A stretch of 64,000 bases of DNA, taken from positions 233,517,825-233,581,824 of the forward strand of contig OX352774.1 of the NCBI GenBank assembly GCA_947095535.1, written 5' to 3'. A model generated the notes under the pieces. The model was not told the DNA's origin. It saw only the letters and a list, made by a program, of their open reading frames with translations, and made no database searches. Every line of letters starts with the position of its first letter. Position 1 is the stretch's first letter. Of the stretch, positions 26,015 through 38,015 are shown in pieces. This DNA is from Poecilobothrus nobilitatus. Its lineage: Eukaryota; Arthropoda; Insecta; Diptera; Dolichopodidae. The translations under genes and the position numbers were made by a program.

Positions 26015-29000
26015 TACCAATCCGTTATCATAACCCTACACTTTATATCCTATATAAATAAATAAATTTTCATATCTTTTCCCAACTTTTGATAACTATT
26101 TAATTTTGATGTAAAATGTGTAACTAATGGCGTATTTTATAATGATTATAATGTTTTTGTTTTTAAATATTTAAATTTAAAAATTGTGATATTTTGTTAG
26201 AAATAAATTTAAAAACAAAAAAATAATGTAATAAATTGATAATATTAAATTTATTAGTGAAAAATAAAAATACGAAGAAACACTAAGAGGGTACAATACC
26301 ACAAAACTTTATTAAGTTAAAAATTACTGTCTACTATACTGTAAGTAATTTGACCTAGAGTTTAATAAATATTTATGCGAAATTATTTTATTTTTACTAT
26401 TACCATAAAAATGACGTTTAAAATCCGTGAAATTTAAAAATTAAAATTATTTATATAAAAGAATTCCTTAAAATCTTATAAATTTGTATCTAATTATTAT
26501 TTTTAAACGAAACAAACCAACAAACTGAAAACACTAATTAACGTTAAGTTGTTAAATTGGTAACCAAATTCCAAAATGAGATATTATGTGTTCTACATGC
26601 TTAAATGTCACTTAGCGACGTATGTTCAATTCCGCTTATAGAAACCTAAAGTTATTGCTCATTAATAGGCATATGTCAGATTCGTTTTAAGTTTCGTTAA
26701 ACATAGTTTTTCTTAGGTTAATTCGATGAGAATGGAATTGATATAATAAATTTAACATTTCTTTGTTGATAATTTTTTTTCTCATCGTCTGTCACTATTC
26801 TTAAAATTTTTAATTATGTCAATAACATATATGGATTTTTTTGAATTGGCTCAACTCATTTTGTTCTTTTTTTTTCTGTATGAAAATTTTATGTTTCTGT
26901 TTTCTTTGTTATGTTTCTTATCTTTGCTTATGGTTTCGTTTCGACATATGTTTTGACAAATGTCATATTACGAAATAAACGATATGTCAATATTACGAAA
27001 AAATATGACCTTTAGATATATGACGAAATGTCATGTTGGTTAACGCTTAAAAAGGTTCAGTTCAGTTTTACAAATTATTCGAAATAATAAAGAAAAACTA
27101 AAACTGAAAACGAAGGTGATTGTTGCGACTTTTACAGAATAAATTCGAATGAAATTATAATTCGTAATGTTATCTAGAAGCGAGTAACAGAAATGGAAAA
27201 ATAAATTTTACCCATACAATATGAAATTAAATTTTTATTCCAAGCAAATTTATTTAATTTAAAAATATTGTTCTTATTATTATTCCCATAACTGTAATAT
27301 ATTTCATTGTTTTTGTATTAAAATAATAAAGATAATGAAAATAATCATAATTGTAATAAATAAAATGTAAATAAAATATCCAATTTATATTTTATTATTA
27401 TAATATTATGTATTTTTATTTTCATTCTTTTTTTTTTTTCTTTATTTGTTATTTTCTTTTTGTATCTACTTATTATGCTGATTTTATTTGTATGTAATTT
27501 TTGTAAGGATAATAAAATCATTCTATCATTGTATTTTATTTTATTAATATTAACTTTTCTTTCCATTTTATTTTCATATTTTTTATATTTATTTATCATA
27601 TACCTATATATATATATGTACACTAAAAGGAAAATGAAAAAAAAAACAATAATGAAATTGTAAAATATAATGAAAAAATAATAATGATGATAAAGTTTAC
27701 GCGAATATTATCTCGCATTTATTAATTTCTGTGCCACCAAAAAAAAAAAAAAAAAAATTTTCGCATAATTTGTTTTTGGAAGGATTTTCATTTTTTTTTT
27801 GTTTTTATTATTTTTAATTTTTGGATAAAAACGGATTTAATATTAAAATTCAGTAGGGGAATTAAAAAAGAATGTTATGTACCTATTTATCCATGAGTAA
27901 ATTTATCTTTCAATTTAACTGGAAAATTTATTAATAAATAATATTGTAATATTGTTTTTTAACTTTTGTTTATTTTTATAGTAAAACATTGGTACCTATA
28001 CACGGAATTAAAATTTTTTAATCAAAAATTTCTCATATAACATTTGAAAATTATATAAATTTAATTTTAATTAACCTTTAGTAATTTAGCCTTTTGTTTA
28101 ATGTTTTTTTCGTCAAATGAATAGGTATGTTTTATAACTAATTAAGAATTTTCTGTGAAAAAACATATATACATACATAGGTAAATAAGTAAATATTAAA
28201 GAACAAATTATGTACTTTAAAAATAAAATACCTAAAGATAAGTATAAATATTTAAATTTAGTTATAGATACAACTAATTTATTATATTGTTACATTGTCT
28301 TTTTTAAAAATTTATTCTAGTAAAATCATTTCAAATACCTATTAAAAAAAAATATTAAACATCTACAATTATTTTTAACGAAATTTGCAAATTTTATTTG
28401 TAAGAATAAGATTAACATATAGGGTACAAATTTTTTTTTTAAATTAACAAAATATGCCAGATTATTATAGGTACTATAAACTTTATTATTAAATAATTTT
28501 ATATTATTAATAATATTAATATTTAATACATCGCCATATCGGCCGCATTAAAAAGATTTTTTTTAAAAACATTTAACAAAAAAAAAAAGTTATTTCCAAA
28601 TCAGATGGTAGTGCATAGTCAAATTGATTTTTTTAATCATAAACATTATTTCATGCATACTGTTAAGAATCATCACTTTTGGAATAAACATAAACACTTA
28701 TTTTTTATTAAAACTTAAATCTAAATTTACTATACTCACATTTTTTCAATATTTCATCATCTATAAAATCTCGCCACAGAAAAGACTTGAACTTGCGAAC
28801 CCATAATTTTAAAATTCGTAAGAAAAGTTGTTATAATTATGTTTCTACAATTAGATATAGTTTTACTTTGCTTAAAAGTTATTTATATTACTAAGCTACA
28901 TTTGCTTATAAACATTTGTTTATAAACATGTTTAAGAAAAAAAACCAAATTTTATTATACTAAATTAGATTGCATTACTCAAACTCAACTAATACTATAC

Positions 29001-29780
29001 TGAATATTGAATTGAAAAGAGAATAGTAAATACTGAATACTGACTGAACTGAACAGTGAACCAACTATACATTTTCTCTTAATATTTTTTTTCATTTTCA
29101 AAGAAAGACTGAGTGAGTAAAAAATTCAATACTACACATACGCAAAAACAGCCCACAGTCGCATATCGACACATATTATGTAACATATTCACATATCAGT
29201 CATCATCGCATTCAAAGACGAAAACACAACACGTTTTTTTCTGAGAGAGAATATTCTTATTTTAATGTTTATAAATAAAATATGTGTATAAATATTTTTC
29301 AATATGAAAAATTAAAAAATATTGTTGCTGAAACATCTAAAGAGAAAAAATGTTTATAAAATAAAAAAGAGAAAAGTAAAACACTTGGAAAACCTATGCT
29401 CATTAAATCATATTGAACAATATTAAATTTTTTTTTATTTTGTTATTAGAATTTGTATAACTGTGTTGTATATTTGTATTTTGGATTTGATTTGGATATG
29501 TAAATGGATTAGTGTTATTACAAATGCAGAAGAATTTATTCTCACTCAATTAACTTATTTATTTCTATTATAAAAAAAGAGGTAGGTAACGGTAAGATAT
29601 ATTTTACACATTCGCATTTTTTTTTATAATTTTCTTTTCTTCTAAAAGAAATGGTTGTAAATATGAGGCGTGGTTGAGCGCAAAAATGAAAATCAATTTG
29701 GTTGAATATTTTTTTGTTTTAATGTTTTTCTATTATGATTATAAATATTTAATAAAACAATAATAAATTTTTTTCTTTTA
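26015..29780. other. AT-rich non-coding DNA immediately downstream of the second homeobox exon (intron)
   Basis: No exon matching the missing homeodomain helix 3 was found. The 28970-29240 stretch is less AT-biased (ctgaatactgactgaactga, acagcccacagtcgcatatc) but shows no conserved protein on either strand. Poly-A at 27740-27756. A tRNA-B-box-like phrase (cgccacagaaaagacttgaa) at about 28775 is too weak to call. Confidence 0.5.
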
Positions 29781-29781
29781 C

Positions 29782-29883
29782 CTGAACACGAGCTTCAGTT
29801 AAATTAATTTTCATAGCCAAATCTTCTCTAGTGAACACATCTGGATAATGAGTTTGAGCAAATGCTGTTTCAAGTTCTTCTAA
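29782..29883 (-). CDS. Drgx: Next exon of the DRGX-like homeobox gene (homeodomain helices 1-2 and turn)
   Basis: This 102-bp exon (34 codons, phase 0 at both ends) follows the exon at 30008-30099 across a 124-bp intron. The acceptor is 'atttcag' and the donor CAG|gtaaaa. It reads [17 protein letters not shown], then [17 protein letters not shown], which is homeodomain residues 13-46. The core positions L16, F20, Y25, R31 and L40 are present, with the paired-class P26 and the LTEARVQ signature. The splice after residue 46 is the classic 46/47 intron position of paired-like homeobox genes. The recognition helix (V47, W48, residue 50, N51, R53) must be in a following exon. I could not find that exon anywhere between position 1 and 29700 on the minus strand, so the intron is probably longer than 29 kb. 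Both exons are open, correctly phased and well conserved, which argues against a pseudogene. Confidence 0.92.
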
Positions 29884-30007
29884 CTGAAATTTTAAAAATT
29901 ATGTAGAAAAAATTATTATTCGATTACATTATTTGAAAATTTTTAAATTAAATTTAATTTAAATTTTTGGGTATTTATTTAAAAAGAGAAAAGGTTCGAT
30001 TTTATAC
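29884..30007 (-). other. Short 124-bp intron between the two homeobox exons
   Basis: It begins gtataaaatcg at 30007 and ends tttcag at 29884, reading on the minus strand, and is AT-rich. It divides the homeodomain between residues 12 and 13. Its small size contrasts with the very long introns on either side. Confidence 0.88.
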
Positions 30008-30099
30008 CTGTTGCAAAGTAAAAGTTGTTCTATTACGCCTTTGTTTTCTTCTAACAAATGTTTCATCATGTAGTCCAGGATGATATGTATAACTTGTAT
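30008..30099 (-). CDS. Drgx: Internal exon of a DRGX-like paired-class homeobox gene (homeodomain N-terminal arm and start of helix 1)
   Basis: The product is a sequence-specific DNA-binding transcription factor acting in the nucleus; in animals DRGX is a neuronal regulator. On the minus strand the exon starts after a 'ccctag' acceptor and ends CAACAG|gtataa, 92 bp. It enters with two bases of a split codon and leaves in phase 0. It reads TSYTYHPGLHDETFV, then RRKQRRNRTTFTLQQ. The second block is the N-terminal arm and residues 1-12 of a homeodomain, with the expected R5 and F8. The basic RRKQRRNRTTFTLQQ block is what I recall as characteristic of DRGX; other paired-like families differ there. 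The exon is far richer in G+C than the flanking introns. The start codon lies in an unseen upstream exon at higher coordinates. Another paired-like gene is possible but less likely; the homeodomain assignment itself is secure. Confidence 0.9.
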
Positions 30100-30104
30100 C
30101 TAGG

Positions 30105-30480
30105 GGAAAAAGAATTAAAAAAAATATATATAAAAAGTTAATAAAAATAAATAGGACATATGGCTTGGCTATGTCTTTACTTTTAAAAAGAATTGTTTTT
30201 ATTTAGTAAAAATAATTTTTGATATATCTTTTATGTATCTATAAAGAATGCGTTTATTTAGCGACGGCAATTTCATAAAAAATATTCATATGGAATTTTA
30301 AAATGTGACTTTTTTCGTTTACTTATTGGATCAATATATGTACCTATAAATAAGGGAAACTCTTAATATACCTACATATGTAGGTATATGGAAATGTAAG
30401 ACTTATAGAAGAATCCATTATTCCTTAACAATAAATTTTTTGTATGTATGTATTTATATTCATCGATCTACAGTACATAT
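30105..30480. other. Intron upstream of the first homeobox exon
   Basis: AT-rich; no upstream coding exon recognised near the acceptor at 30100-30102. Confidence 0.5.
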
Positions 30481-30485
30481 GTATA

Positions 30486-30515
30486 TCATTACTAGTCATT
30501 ACTAGTCATTACTAG
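30486..30515. repeat. Three perfect 10-bp repeats 'tcattactag'
   Basis: Contiguous head-to-tail units at 30486, 30496 and 30506, containing the palindrome ACTAGT at each junction. Confidence 0.85.
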
Positions 30516-30616
30516 TAAATACATATGCTGAAATCTTTGCCTGTTAGATAAAGGGCTAACTGTTATTACTTATTATATATTTGTGTAGTTGTATTGTTTA
30601 TTTGGATATCAAACAT

Positions 30617-30686
30617 GACAGAGATTGGAAACTGAAAACCTTCAAATTAAAGGACGTTAATTTAATCACTGCGCCAAAATGGTCAT
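30617..30686 (-). repeat. SINE-b copy (decayed tRNA-like head)
   Basis: The minus strand reads TGACCATTTTGGCGCAGTGA, then TTAAATTAACGTCC and GAAGGTTTTCAGTTTCCAAT. TGGCGCAGTGATTA is A-box-like and the last block a worn B box. It is the same layout as the SINE-b copies at 5.6, 38.0 and 43.6 kb. Confidence 0.5.
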
Positions 30687-30699
30687 ATAAAATAAATTT

Positions 30700-32430
30700 T
30701 ATAACAAATATAGGTATAAAAAAAGTAAATCCGTAATAAAAAACAAAATAAAAATAAAATACAATATTGTCATACGAGTACAGACAGAATTGAATAATAC
30801 ATTTTAATCATTTCAAAACTGTCCAGTCAATTTTGAGAATATTAAAATTTAAAGATAAAAAAGATTTTAGTATAGGTAATAAAGGCTAATTAAAAAAAGG
30901 CGGGAAAGAGTAAATATTCTTCAAAAGTGAAAATTACTTAGATATAAATTTAGATTTTATAAAAAAGAACGTAAGGTGGAATTAATATGGTTTTCCTTTA
31001 TTTTTTTTCTTTATAATATTTAAACTGATAGAACCCAACAAGTTATATACAAGATTTCATTCGAAACTATATACTAAACTAATCTAGAAATGAGGCTATA
31101 GATACTCAAAATTATAGATTAAATAGATGAAAAACTAAATATATAAAATAAATAGGTACATATACATAGACATACTATACAAATATTTTCTTGAAATTTT
31201 AAAACTAATTTATAAACTATAAATAAATTATTTTAAATATAAATTCAACTCATTTTTAATTTTTTTTTTTTTTTTTTTGGTAATTTTTAACATAATAAAT
31301 TTAATAAAAATTTTTTTTATACATTATACTTATTTCATTTTAAAATATATGTAGGTCTAAATTTTTTATTTTTTTTATTTTTTATCTATATGTAAATTCT
31401 TTTATCAAATAATTATTTTACCCTTGAGAGATAGAATCAAATAAAGATCGAGAATCAAAAGATATGCATAGGTACTTTGTTAGTTTGTATACATACTTAC
31501 AATATATATATAGTATATATGTAGTTACCAGCATTAAAAAAAAAAAAAAAAAAAAAACAAAAATTAAATAAAATTTCATTATATTTACAATTTTATTTAT
31601 ATAAAAATAAAAAAAAAAATCCCCTTAAATATAAATCTTTTTAAAATATTTTTATCTTTAAAAAATTATTCCATAACCATTTTTCCATTTTTATTTCGAT
31701 TTTTTTTTTTTTTTGAGAAAAATTTAATAAAAAATATAAAATAAAATAAAAATATTTAAAAATGAAGAATACCTATATATTTTTCATATTTTCATATTGA
31801 AATCTTAAATCAGTATATTCATATTTCAATTTAATTTAATACTATATATAGGATGTATATGTAGAAAAGAAACAAAACTTAGGGAAGAAATATTATTTAA
31901 TTTATTCAAAAAATGATTTTTTGTGTTTTTTTTTAAATTTACCAACCATTTTTGATGACTATACCTTTTAAAGGTATATTAAAATATCTGATATTTTTTA
32001 AACTTTTATTTTGCAAATTTTTTTTTTTTTTTATGTACCTTAAGTACATTTGAATCAATTTTAATGGACCTCTTCTTCAATCTATCTTTTCAACTTCCGA
32101 TTTAGAAAATTTTAAAACATAAAAAAGACATCATCAGGTATATTGCAAATTGTATTTTTTCTTTTCTATATACCCATCATGAAAAATAAATAATTAATTG
32201 AAAAAATTTGTGTTAATTGAAAAATTACGCACAAATTATAACGAATGTACACATACATATATACGTATATTATTATTATATTTTGTGATCCTTTTTTGAG
32301 AGCATATACAAAATTAATATATATCTTATAAATAAATATACATACATATAGGTATATATAATATAAACTTTTGAAATATAATTATATAATTAGAAAAGCA
32401 AAAAGAAGTAGGTAGGAAGTATACGTATAT
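30700..32430. other. AT-rich non-coding DNA
   Basis: Includes poly-A 31536-31557, poly-T 31261-31278 and several 'acatacatat' runs; no gene or partnered repeat seen. Confidence 0.5.
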
Positions 32431-32433
32431 AGC

Positions 32434-34029
32434 TACACTGAGAGAACTACAACGTTTGTGACAACCGAATAAATTGCCCTACCGAATAATTCGGTCACCA
32501 TCGACTTTTTATTAGTAGTTGTGGCAACCTCTTTATTTACATAATTACAATTGAAAAAGTATTCATTGTAACTGCTAATTACATTAAACCAAAATAATAA
32601 TTATTTCGGAGAACCGTATTTGTTATTTGTTTTGAACAAATTTTAGTTGCAATAACAGATTATTCGTTTATGAGAACCGAATAATGCAGTACTGTAGACT
32701 ACCACTTCATTTGATGTTACTGTATATCTTGTATGATAACAGATTATTCGTTTATGAGAACCGAATAATGGAATACTTTCGACTACCACTTCATTTGATG
32801 TCACTGTATATCAATTATCGCAGCAGAATCAAATCTTTTGTTATGACTAGAACAGAGTTGTCTTAATCGAATATTGTAACAGTATTATTACATCAAAAAA
32901 CTCTTTCATTTGATGTTACTGCATATCAGTTACTACAACAGAATTAAAGTATTTGTCGTAGCATTACAGAAAAGTTAACATAATCGAATGTTTTGCACGA
33001 TATATTTTACAATAATTGTAATCACCTTTAGCTATATTTGTTATAGAAAGAAGAAAATATCATTTTTATTAAAAAATAGAGTAAAAATTTTATAAGAAAT
33101 TGATTTTTATTTTTAATATAAATTTTATATAATAATAGTACAAAACTTTATTTAATAAACAAAAAATCTAAATAAAAAATTTAATATTTTCCAAATTCGT
33201 TATACTTATTCGTTTTTATAACTTTATATGCAAAATAATGCGTATCAAAAAATTGAGTGTCTAGTAATTCATAACATATATAATATTTTTTATCAAAAAA
33301 GATTAAATGTTCTATTAAACCAAACATTCTCATATAAATCTACGCACTAAACTATTTTAGAATTTAAACTAAATAAGAATTATGATTTTGCGCGAAAATT
33401 CATGTTTATTGCTATCACGATCGAATCATAATTATAAGTACCGAATTTCTGTTATACCAAACGAATGAATTGTTGTTTATGTTTATTAGAACTGATATTA
33501 TAACTATATTTTTTTTAACTAAACGAAATACGGTTGCTGGAATCGAATGATCTTCTATAGCAACTGACTAACGAAATACTGTAGTATACATTATAATACT
33601 GTTAAGAGAACCGAATTTTAATTGGAGTTCTGTTATTTCAATTAAATAGAACGTTTGAGCTAAATGGCAATATGGTTGTAATAACAGTATAATTCGGTTC
33701 ACATAAGTAATAAAACAGTTTTAATTGTGACAACAAACCATTTATTTGCTATAACAACTCATGTAATTCTTATGATCGCATTACATTTGCGTGTACAAAA
33801 ATTATTTGGTTCTCGCAACTCATATCTTGAAATAATAATTTGATCGAATGAAAATTTTTAGGCGAGGTTGATGAAATCGTATATTCGTTTGTTTCTAAGG
33901 CGGTTCATTTGCATCAACAGGAATGTTATTGAATCAATCGTAAGTTGGTAACAAAGACCAATATTTAATAACCGCAACTGAATAGTTTTCCTGACAACCT
34001 CATTCCAAAGAAATAATTCTCTCAGTGTA
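32434..34029. mobile_element. 1.6-kb non-autonomous inverted-repeat transposon with TA-CACTGAGAGAA ends
   Basis: The left end TA-CACTGAGAGAACTAC (32434) matches the inverse of the right end (...ATAATTCTCTCAGTG-TA, ending 34029). A TA dinucleotide on each side fits a TA target-site duplication, as in Tc1/mariner or PIF-type elements. The interior has no transposase frame. It is packed with a recurring 'gagaaccgaataat' motif in both orientations: near 32668, 32752 and 33606 forward, 33696 as its inverse. A palindrome ACCGAAT-A-ATTCGGT lies at 32481-32495. It is less AT-rich than its flanks and reads as one unit. Confidence 0.72.
32652..32820. repeat. 84-bp tandem repeat inside the 32.4-kb element
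   Basis: Units start at 32652 and 32736 with 'ataacagattattcgtttat', followed by 'gagaaccgaataatg', 'ctaccacttcatttgatgt' and 'actgtatatc'. A partial third copy (tttcatttgatgttactgca) is at about 32907. The small open frame 32684-32866 merely reads through these units. Confidence 0.85.
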
Positions 34030-34214
34030 TATATATATATATGTATGAGAGAATATTTTTAATACTGGAAAAGATTTTGATGATAACTTTTTAAAATATA
34101 TATTTAAAAAAATTTATAAAACAAGGTGAATATTTTTTTCGGTATTGAATATTTATAGGATATATTTGGAGCACAAAAAAGAAACAAAATTTGTTCTGTA
34201 GAGTGGGGGCCTAT

Positions 34215-34840
34215 TTTTCTCAGTTCTTGAGATAATGAAAACTAAAGGTTTTTTTTTAGTTTTAATTTAATCTGCTTATATCTCAAAAACTACTCAACTA
34301 ATTATTAAGTTTGATACACCGTCTGAAAGTTTTACATCTTGTCTTTTTATATTTTAAATAACCATCGTTTAAAAGCTATGAGCATTCAAATAAAATGAAA
34401 AAATAGACAATTTTTAAGATTTTTATTCTTAATTATTTGAAATACCATTTAGAGATACATAAAACCGTTTTACACAAAACTAAAAAGTTTTTTTTAAATA
34501 ATAAATGTAAAAATAATGATATCTTAATAACATGTTTAAGGGAAAAAATTTGAAACGAACAAAAAATTCTTACAAATATAGTTCGCTTTTCTTAATTTTT
34601 TATTTTGGAACAAAAAGTATCTCAAATATAGAAAGTTGAAATGCGTTAAACATTCTGACCATTTATCAAACTTATTAATTAGTTATTATTGGTTTTTAAG
34701 ATATAAGCAAAAAAGGCATCACTTTAGGTATATAATTATCTTAAGAACCGAGGGAAATAGACTCATACAGAAAATTTTTTTTTTCGTTTTGGATCCCCAA
34801 AAACACCCTATAAATATTCAAGACCGAAAGAGAATTACCC
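34215..34840. repeat. Possible second Rep-C segment
   Basis: Contains 'tatctcaaaaactactcaac', 'aaaagctatgagcattcaaa' and, near 34800, 'aacaccctataaatattc', phrases resembling those at 22740-23130. The open frame at 34636-34914 has no recognisable protein similarity. Weak evidence only. Confidence 0.28.
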
Positions 34841-34929
34841 TGTATACATATATATTTGTTATTACATACTTTTTGGGTTTTTTTTTTCATATAAGTATTC
34901 ATAATTTTCTTTAGATAAATTTGATTTTT

Positions 34930-35285
34930 AAGTTAGATTTTATTATCAAAATCATAATTGCAAAAAACCTGTTTAGGTTCTATTAATTTTACAGACAAGT
35001 TTTAAAATAATTAAATTCTGTTCTATAGAAATAACGTAAACATAAACGTAGAGAAGACGTAAAATAATAAATTCTATTAAATATTTTTTTACAATTATAT
35101 AACTTTTAGAGTAAAAAGAACACAGGTATAAAACATCATATCTCCTATGTTGTCAAATTTTGTTTTTTAACGTAATGGGTCATTTTGAAACCAGTCGTTT
35201 GGCATAATAAAATATTTCGCAAATTTAAATGTTTATATTGGTTCTGTTAAAAATTTTGCAATTTAAAAACTTCAAACGATAAGAA
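34930..35285. other. AT-rich non-coding DNA
   Basis: Nothing recognised. A chance WFQN on the minus strand at 35185-35196 is discussed among rejected items. Confidence 0.45.
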
Positions 35286-35289
35286 ATTT

Positions 35290-35660
35290 TATTTATTTAT
35301 TTATTTATTTAATATTATTGCATATTATAAATAAATATACAATAATTTTTTGGCCGGTTGCCTTAAAGGCATGTGGGCCATCTTATATACTAAATATTAA
35401 AATTATTATACACTAGATATTATAAATTTACTTAACTATATTATATTGAGTATTAAATATTAAAATATAATGATATTACTATTTGTTTTTTATTTATATT
35501 TTCTCCCAAATTTGGTGGTGTTTTAGCAGTACAATTACTTTACCGAGACTGACCTTCTCCTTCTTTGCTAGAATTTCCATTAGTGACTCTCTTTCATTTG
35601 CCCAAGAGATCGTTGTTTCGCTGCAGTCGATAAATATGTGCTTAATGGTTTTTTAAGCTT
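35290..35660 (-). pseudogene. 5'-truncated LINE: ORF2 C-terminus, 3' UTR and (TAAA)n tail
   Basis: The minus strand from about 35655 reads TIKHIFIDCSETTISWANER, then ESLMEILAKKEKVSLGKVIV and LLKHHQIW. This is an uninterrupted ORF2 C-terminus of the 'HxFxECPxxxxxWxxxREELM' type found in LINEs. It is followed by a 3' UTR with 'gatggcccacatgccttta', 'ggcaaccggcc', and finally a (TAAA)n tail, seen on the plus strand at 35289-35311. The simple-repeat tail and 5' truncation are typical of target-primed reverse transcription. Fragments with the same 'agatgnnccacatg' phrase are near 41760 and 48665. Confidence 0.7.
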
Positions 35661-35674
35661 TATAAATTAATATA

Positions 35675-36140
35675 AAAATTTTCTACTTTTTTTTTGCAAT
35701 TTGGTATCTAAATTGATTGTTATTGTTGTTTTGCAAAATTTTGTATAATTTTGAATTCCCCGTATCTCCGAAACGATTTTAGTAAGAATCTTGTAATTTC
35801 GAAAGAAAGAAGATTTATGAGAATTAGCATAAGTTACCTCTAAAACAATGTTTTTACTTCCCAATGTTTAAGAGCTACTAGGACTGAAAAATTCACTATT
35901 TTTAGACTGCTACAGTACCTTAATGCCTGTGTAAATTTGAGGACGTAAGACATTAAGACATTACAGCTCCAATATTATATTTTTACATGTTATGCTAACA
36001 GCTTTTCTTATAATTATATGTAGGTGTACCTTGATGCCTGTGTAAATTTGAGAAAGTAAGACATAACATTAAAACATTAAAGGTCCGATATTAAATTTTT
36101 ATATATTGTGCTAACAGATTTTCTTATATATATTAATTAT
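35675..36140 (+). repeat. Rep-A copy 1 (partial, with internal duplication)
   Basis: It shares the order of phrases seen in the Rep-A arms: 'tccgaaacgattttagta', 'agaattagcataagtt', 'attcactatttttagac', 'tgcctgtgtaaatttgag', 'ccaatattatatttttac' and 'gctaacagcttttctta'. The last three blocks occur twice (35917-36015 and 36028-36125), so about 110 bp is tandemly duplicated. It starts at or near the 5' truncation point of the LINE fragment at 35290-35660. Confidence 0.6.
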
Positions 36141-36149
36141 ATATATAGG

Positions 36150-38010
36150 TTTTTCTTAAAATTGCAGAAATCGTCCTTTGATTTTTCACAATTTTTTTAA
36201 ATATAAAATTCTATCAAAAATTACAAATTTTAAGACACAAAGAAGTTAAATTCTAAAATGGTTTTAATTGTATTTTTTTAAAACATGCGCCTTAAAAAAT
36301 CTTTGGTGCTGGCCTTGCCTTACAGACTGTTTTCTTGTATAATTATTATAAGTATATGTACATTACTATACTGTTTAGAATTTATTGCATTAAGTTTTGT
36401 TTTTATATATATAGTATAGATAGTTAATATACTAATATCTAATTTAGTATTTATTTTAATTATGGACTATAGTATTTGTATATATAATATAGAATTTTAT
36501 TTCGTTTGTATTTTTATGTGATATTTGAACCGACGCAAAATTATTTCCAGAAATATATTTTTATTTAAGTATAATAATACATAATAGCAAAAAATTAATT
36601 ATTCTTGTTTTTTTACTTTATTTTAGAGGATCATTCAAAAAATTGGCTCAAAGCTCCATATAAAGTTTTTTAGTCTGTAGTCCCCTCAATAATAATTTCT
36701 GCCTTTCAGGCACCGATATTTCACTAATATCGTAATACTCATTATTCATAATATCAAACTTTACTGTGTTATAAAGATTTTTTCAATATTTTACTATTAA
36801 ATATTATATCTTTATATATTTTTGTGAAAATATATTATAAATAAAATAATTTTCAAATTGTCATTCTAAAAGTATTACAATAATTTATACTAAAATTTTA
36901 TCACTATACACTTAAAAACTCATCAGAATTCGTTTTAATTAAATTATTTAAAAATTTATAAATATACCAATTTTAAAGTATCTGTAAAGTTATTTTAGTC
37001 TTTTTTGTTTTATATAAGTCCTTTATTTTATACTTTTTTATTTAAATATTCAACAGATATTTTAAAAATTGTATTTATTCTTTTCATAAGACAACACCCC
37101 AAACAAAAAAAAACAAAAAACATGTTAATAGGTTTTATAAGACCTTATGAAAATTTGTAAGGGTTAAATTTTTCTTTTTTAATCCTTATAATATTTATTA
37201 TATAAGTACGTAAAAAGTCCTTTACCCTTTGTTTATTTTATTTTAATTTTTTTTTTTTAACAATTGATAGCACCACCTTTAAAATTAACTGCTGTCTCAT
37301 CATTTCCTAAAAATATCGCATTATTATGATTATTACCTTTTAAATGTTAAGTATATGGTATATATAATATGGAGAATTAACCCATTTTGTATAAGTATAA
37401 AAAGCATTAAGTTCTGATAGATATATATAACTAATATATTTGTGTATTAGATTGATATATGTGTGTTGTTGTATATGAAAGGATTTCTTTATTTGCCTGT
37501 TTAATTAACTTAAATAGATTTTTTTTAAACATTCTATTTATTTTTAGGTTTATTTTAACTTCCTTTTTGTTTAATCACGAACACGGTTTTTCTATAATTT
37601 CTATAAATACACACATTTTACATTATAAATATATACAATTTATAGATATTAGTATATAGAACTCAAAATTTAAATCATTAGGATCATTATTCTAATAATA
37701 TAATTTTAAAGATTTCAAACTAACGAAAAGTTTTAAAAGTAACACAGATTAACTATTAGATAAATATTTATCATTTGAATAAAACATATAAACCAAAGAT
37801 TGCATTTAAGTCTTTAGCAGAGTCTTGTAAAAATAATACTGCTTTAAAAGTTATATTTTTGTTTTTTGTTGTTCATCATGAACTAAAACAAACCAAAAAC
37901 AACAATTAATAACAAAAGTTTCGATATCACCAATTAAGGTTTAAGATAACCGAAATATCATCTATTTCATTTAAAAACTTTAATATGTAATGTGAGCATA
38001 TAAATACGAA
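36150..38010. other. AT-rich non-coding DNA
   Basis: Only 36620-36740 departs from simple sequence (ggctcaaagctccatataaa, gcctttcaggcaccgatatt), probably transposon debris with no recognised family. No exon seen. Confidence 0.45.
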
Positions 38011-38015
38011 AGATA

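Noticed and set aside
28750..28830. tRNA-like phrase cgccacagaaaagacttgaa that might be another SINE
   Set aside because: Only a B-box-like part is present; no head or body matching the two SINE families could be found.
35181..35196. WFQN on the minus strand, as in homeodomain helix 3
   Set aside because: It reads NDWFQNDPLR followed by a stop, without the RRAKWR that must follow. It also lies upstream of the homeobox exons, not downstream, so it is a chance match.
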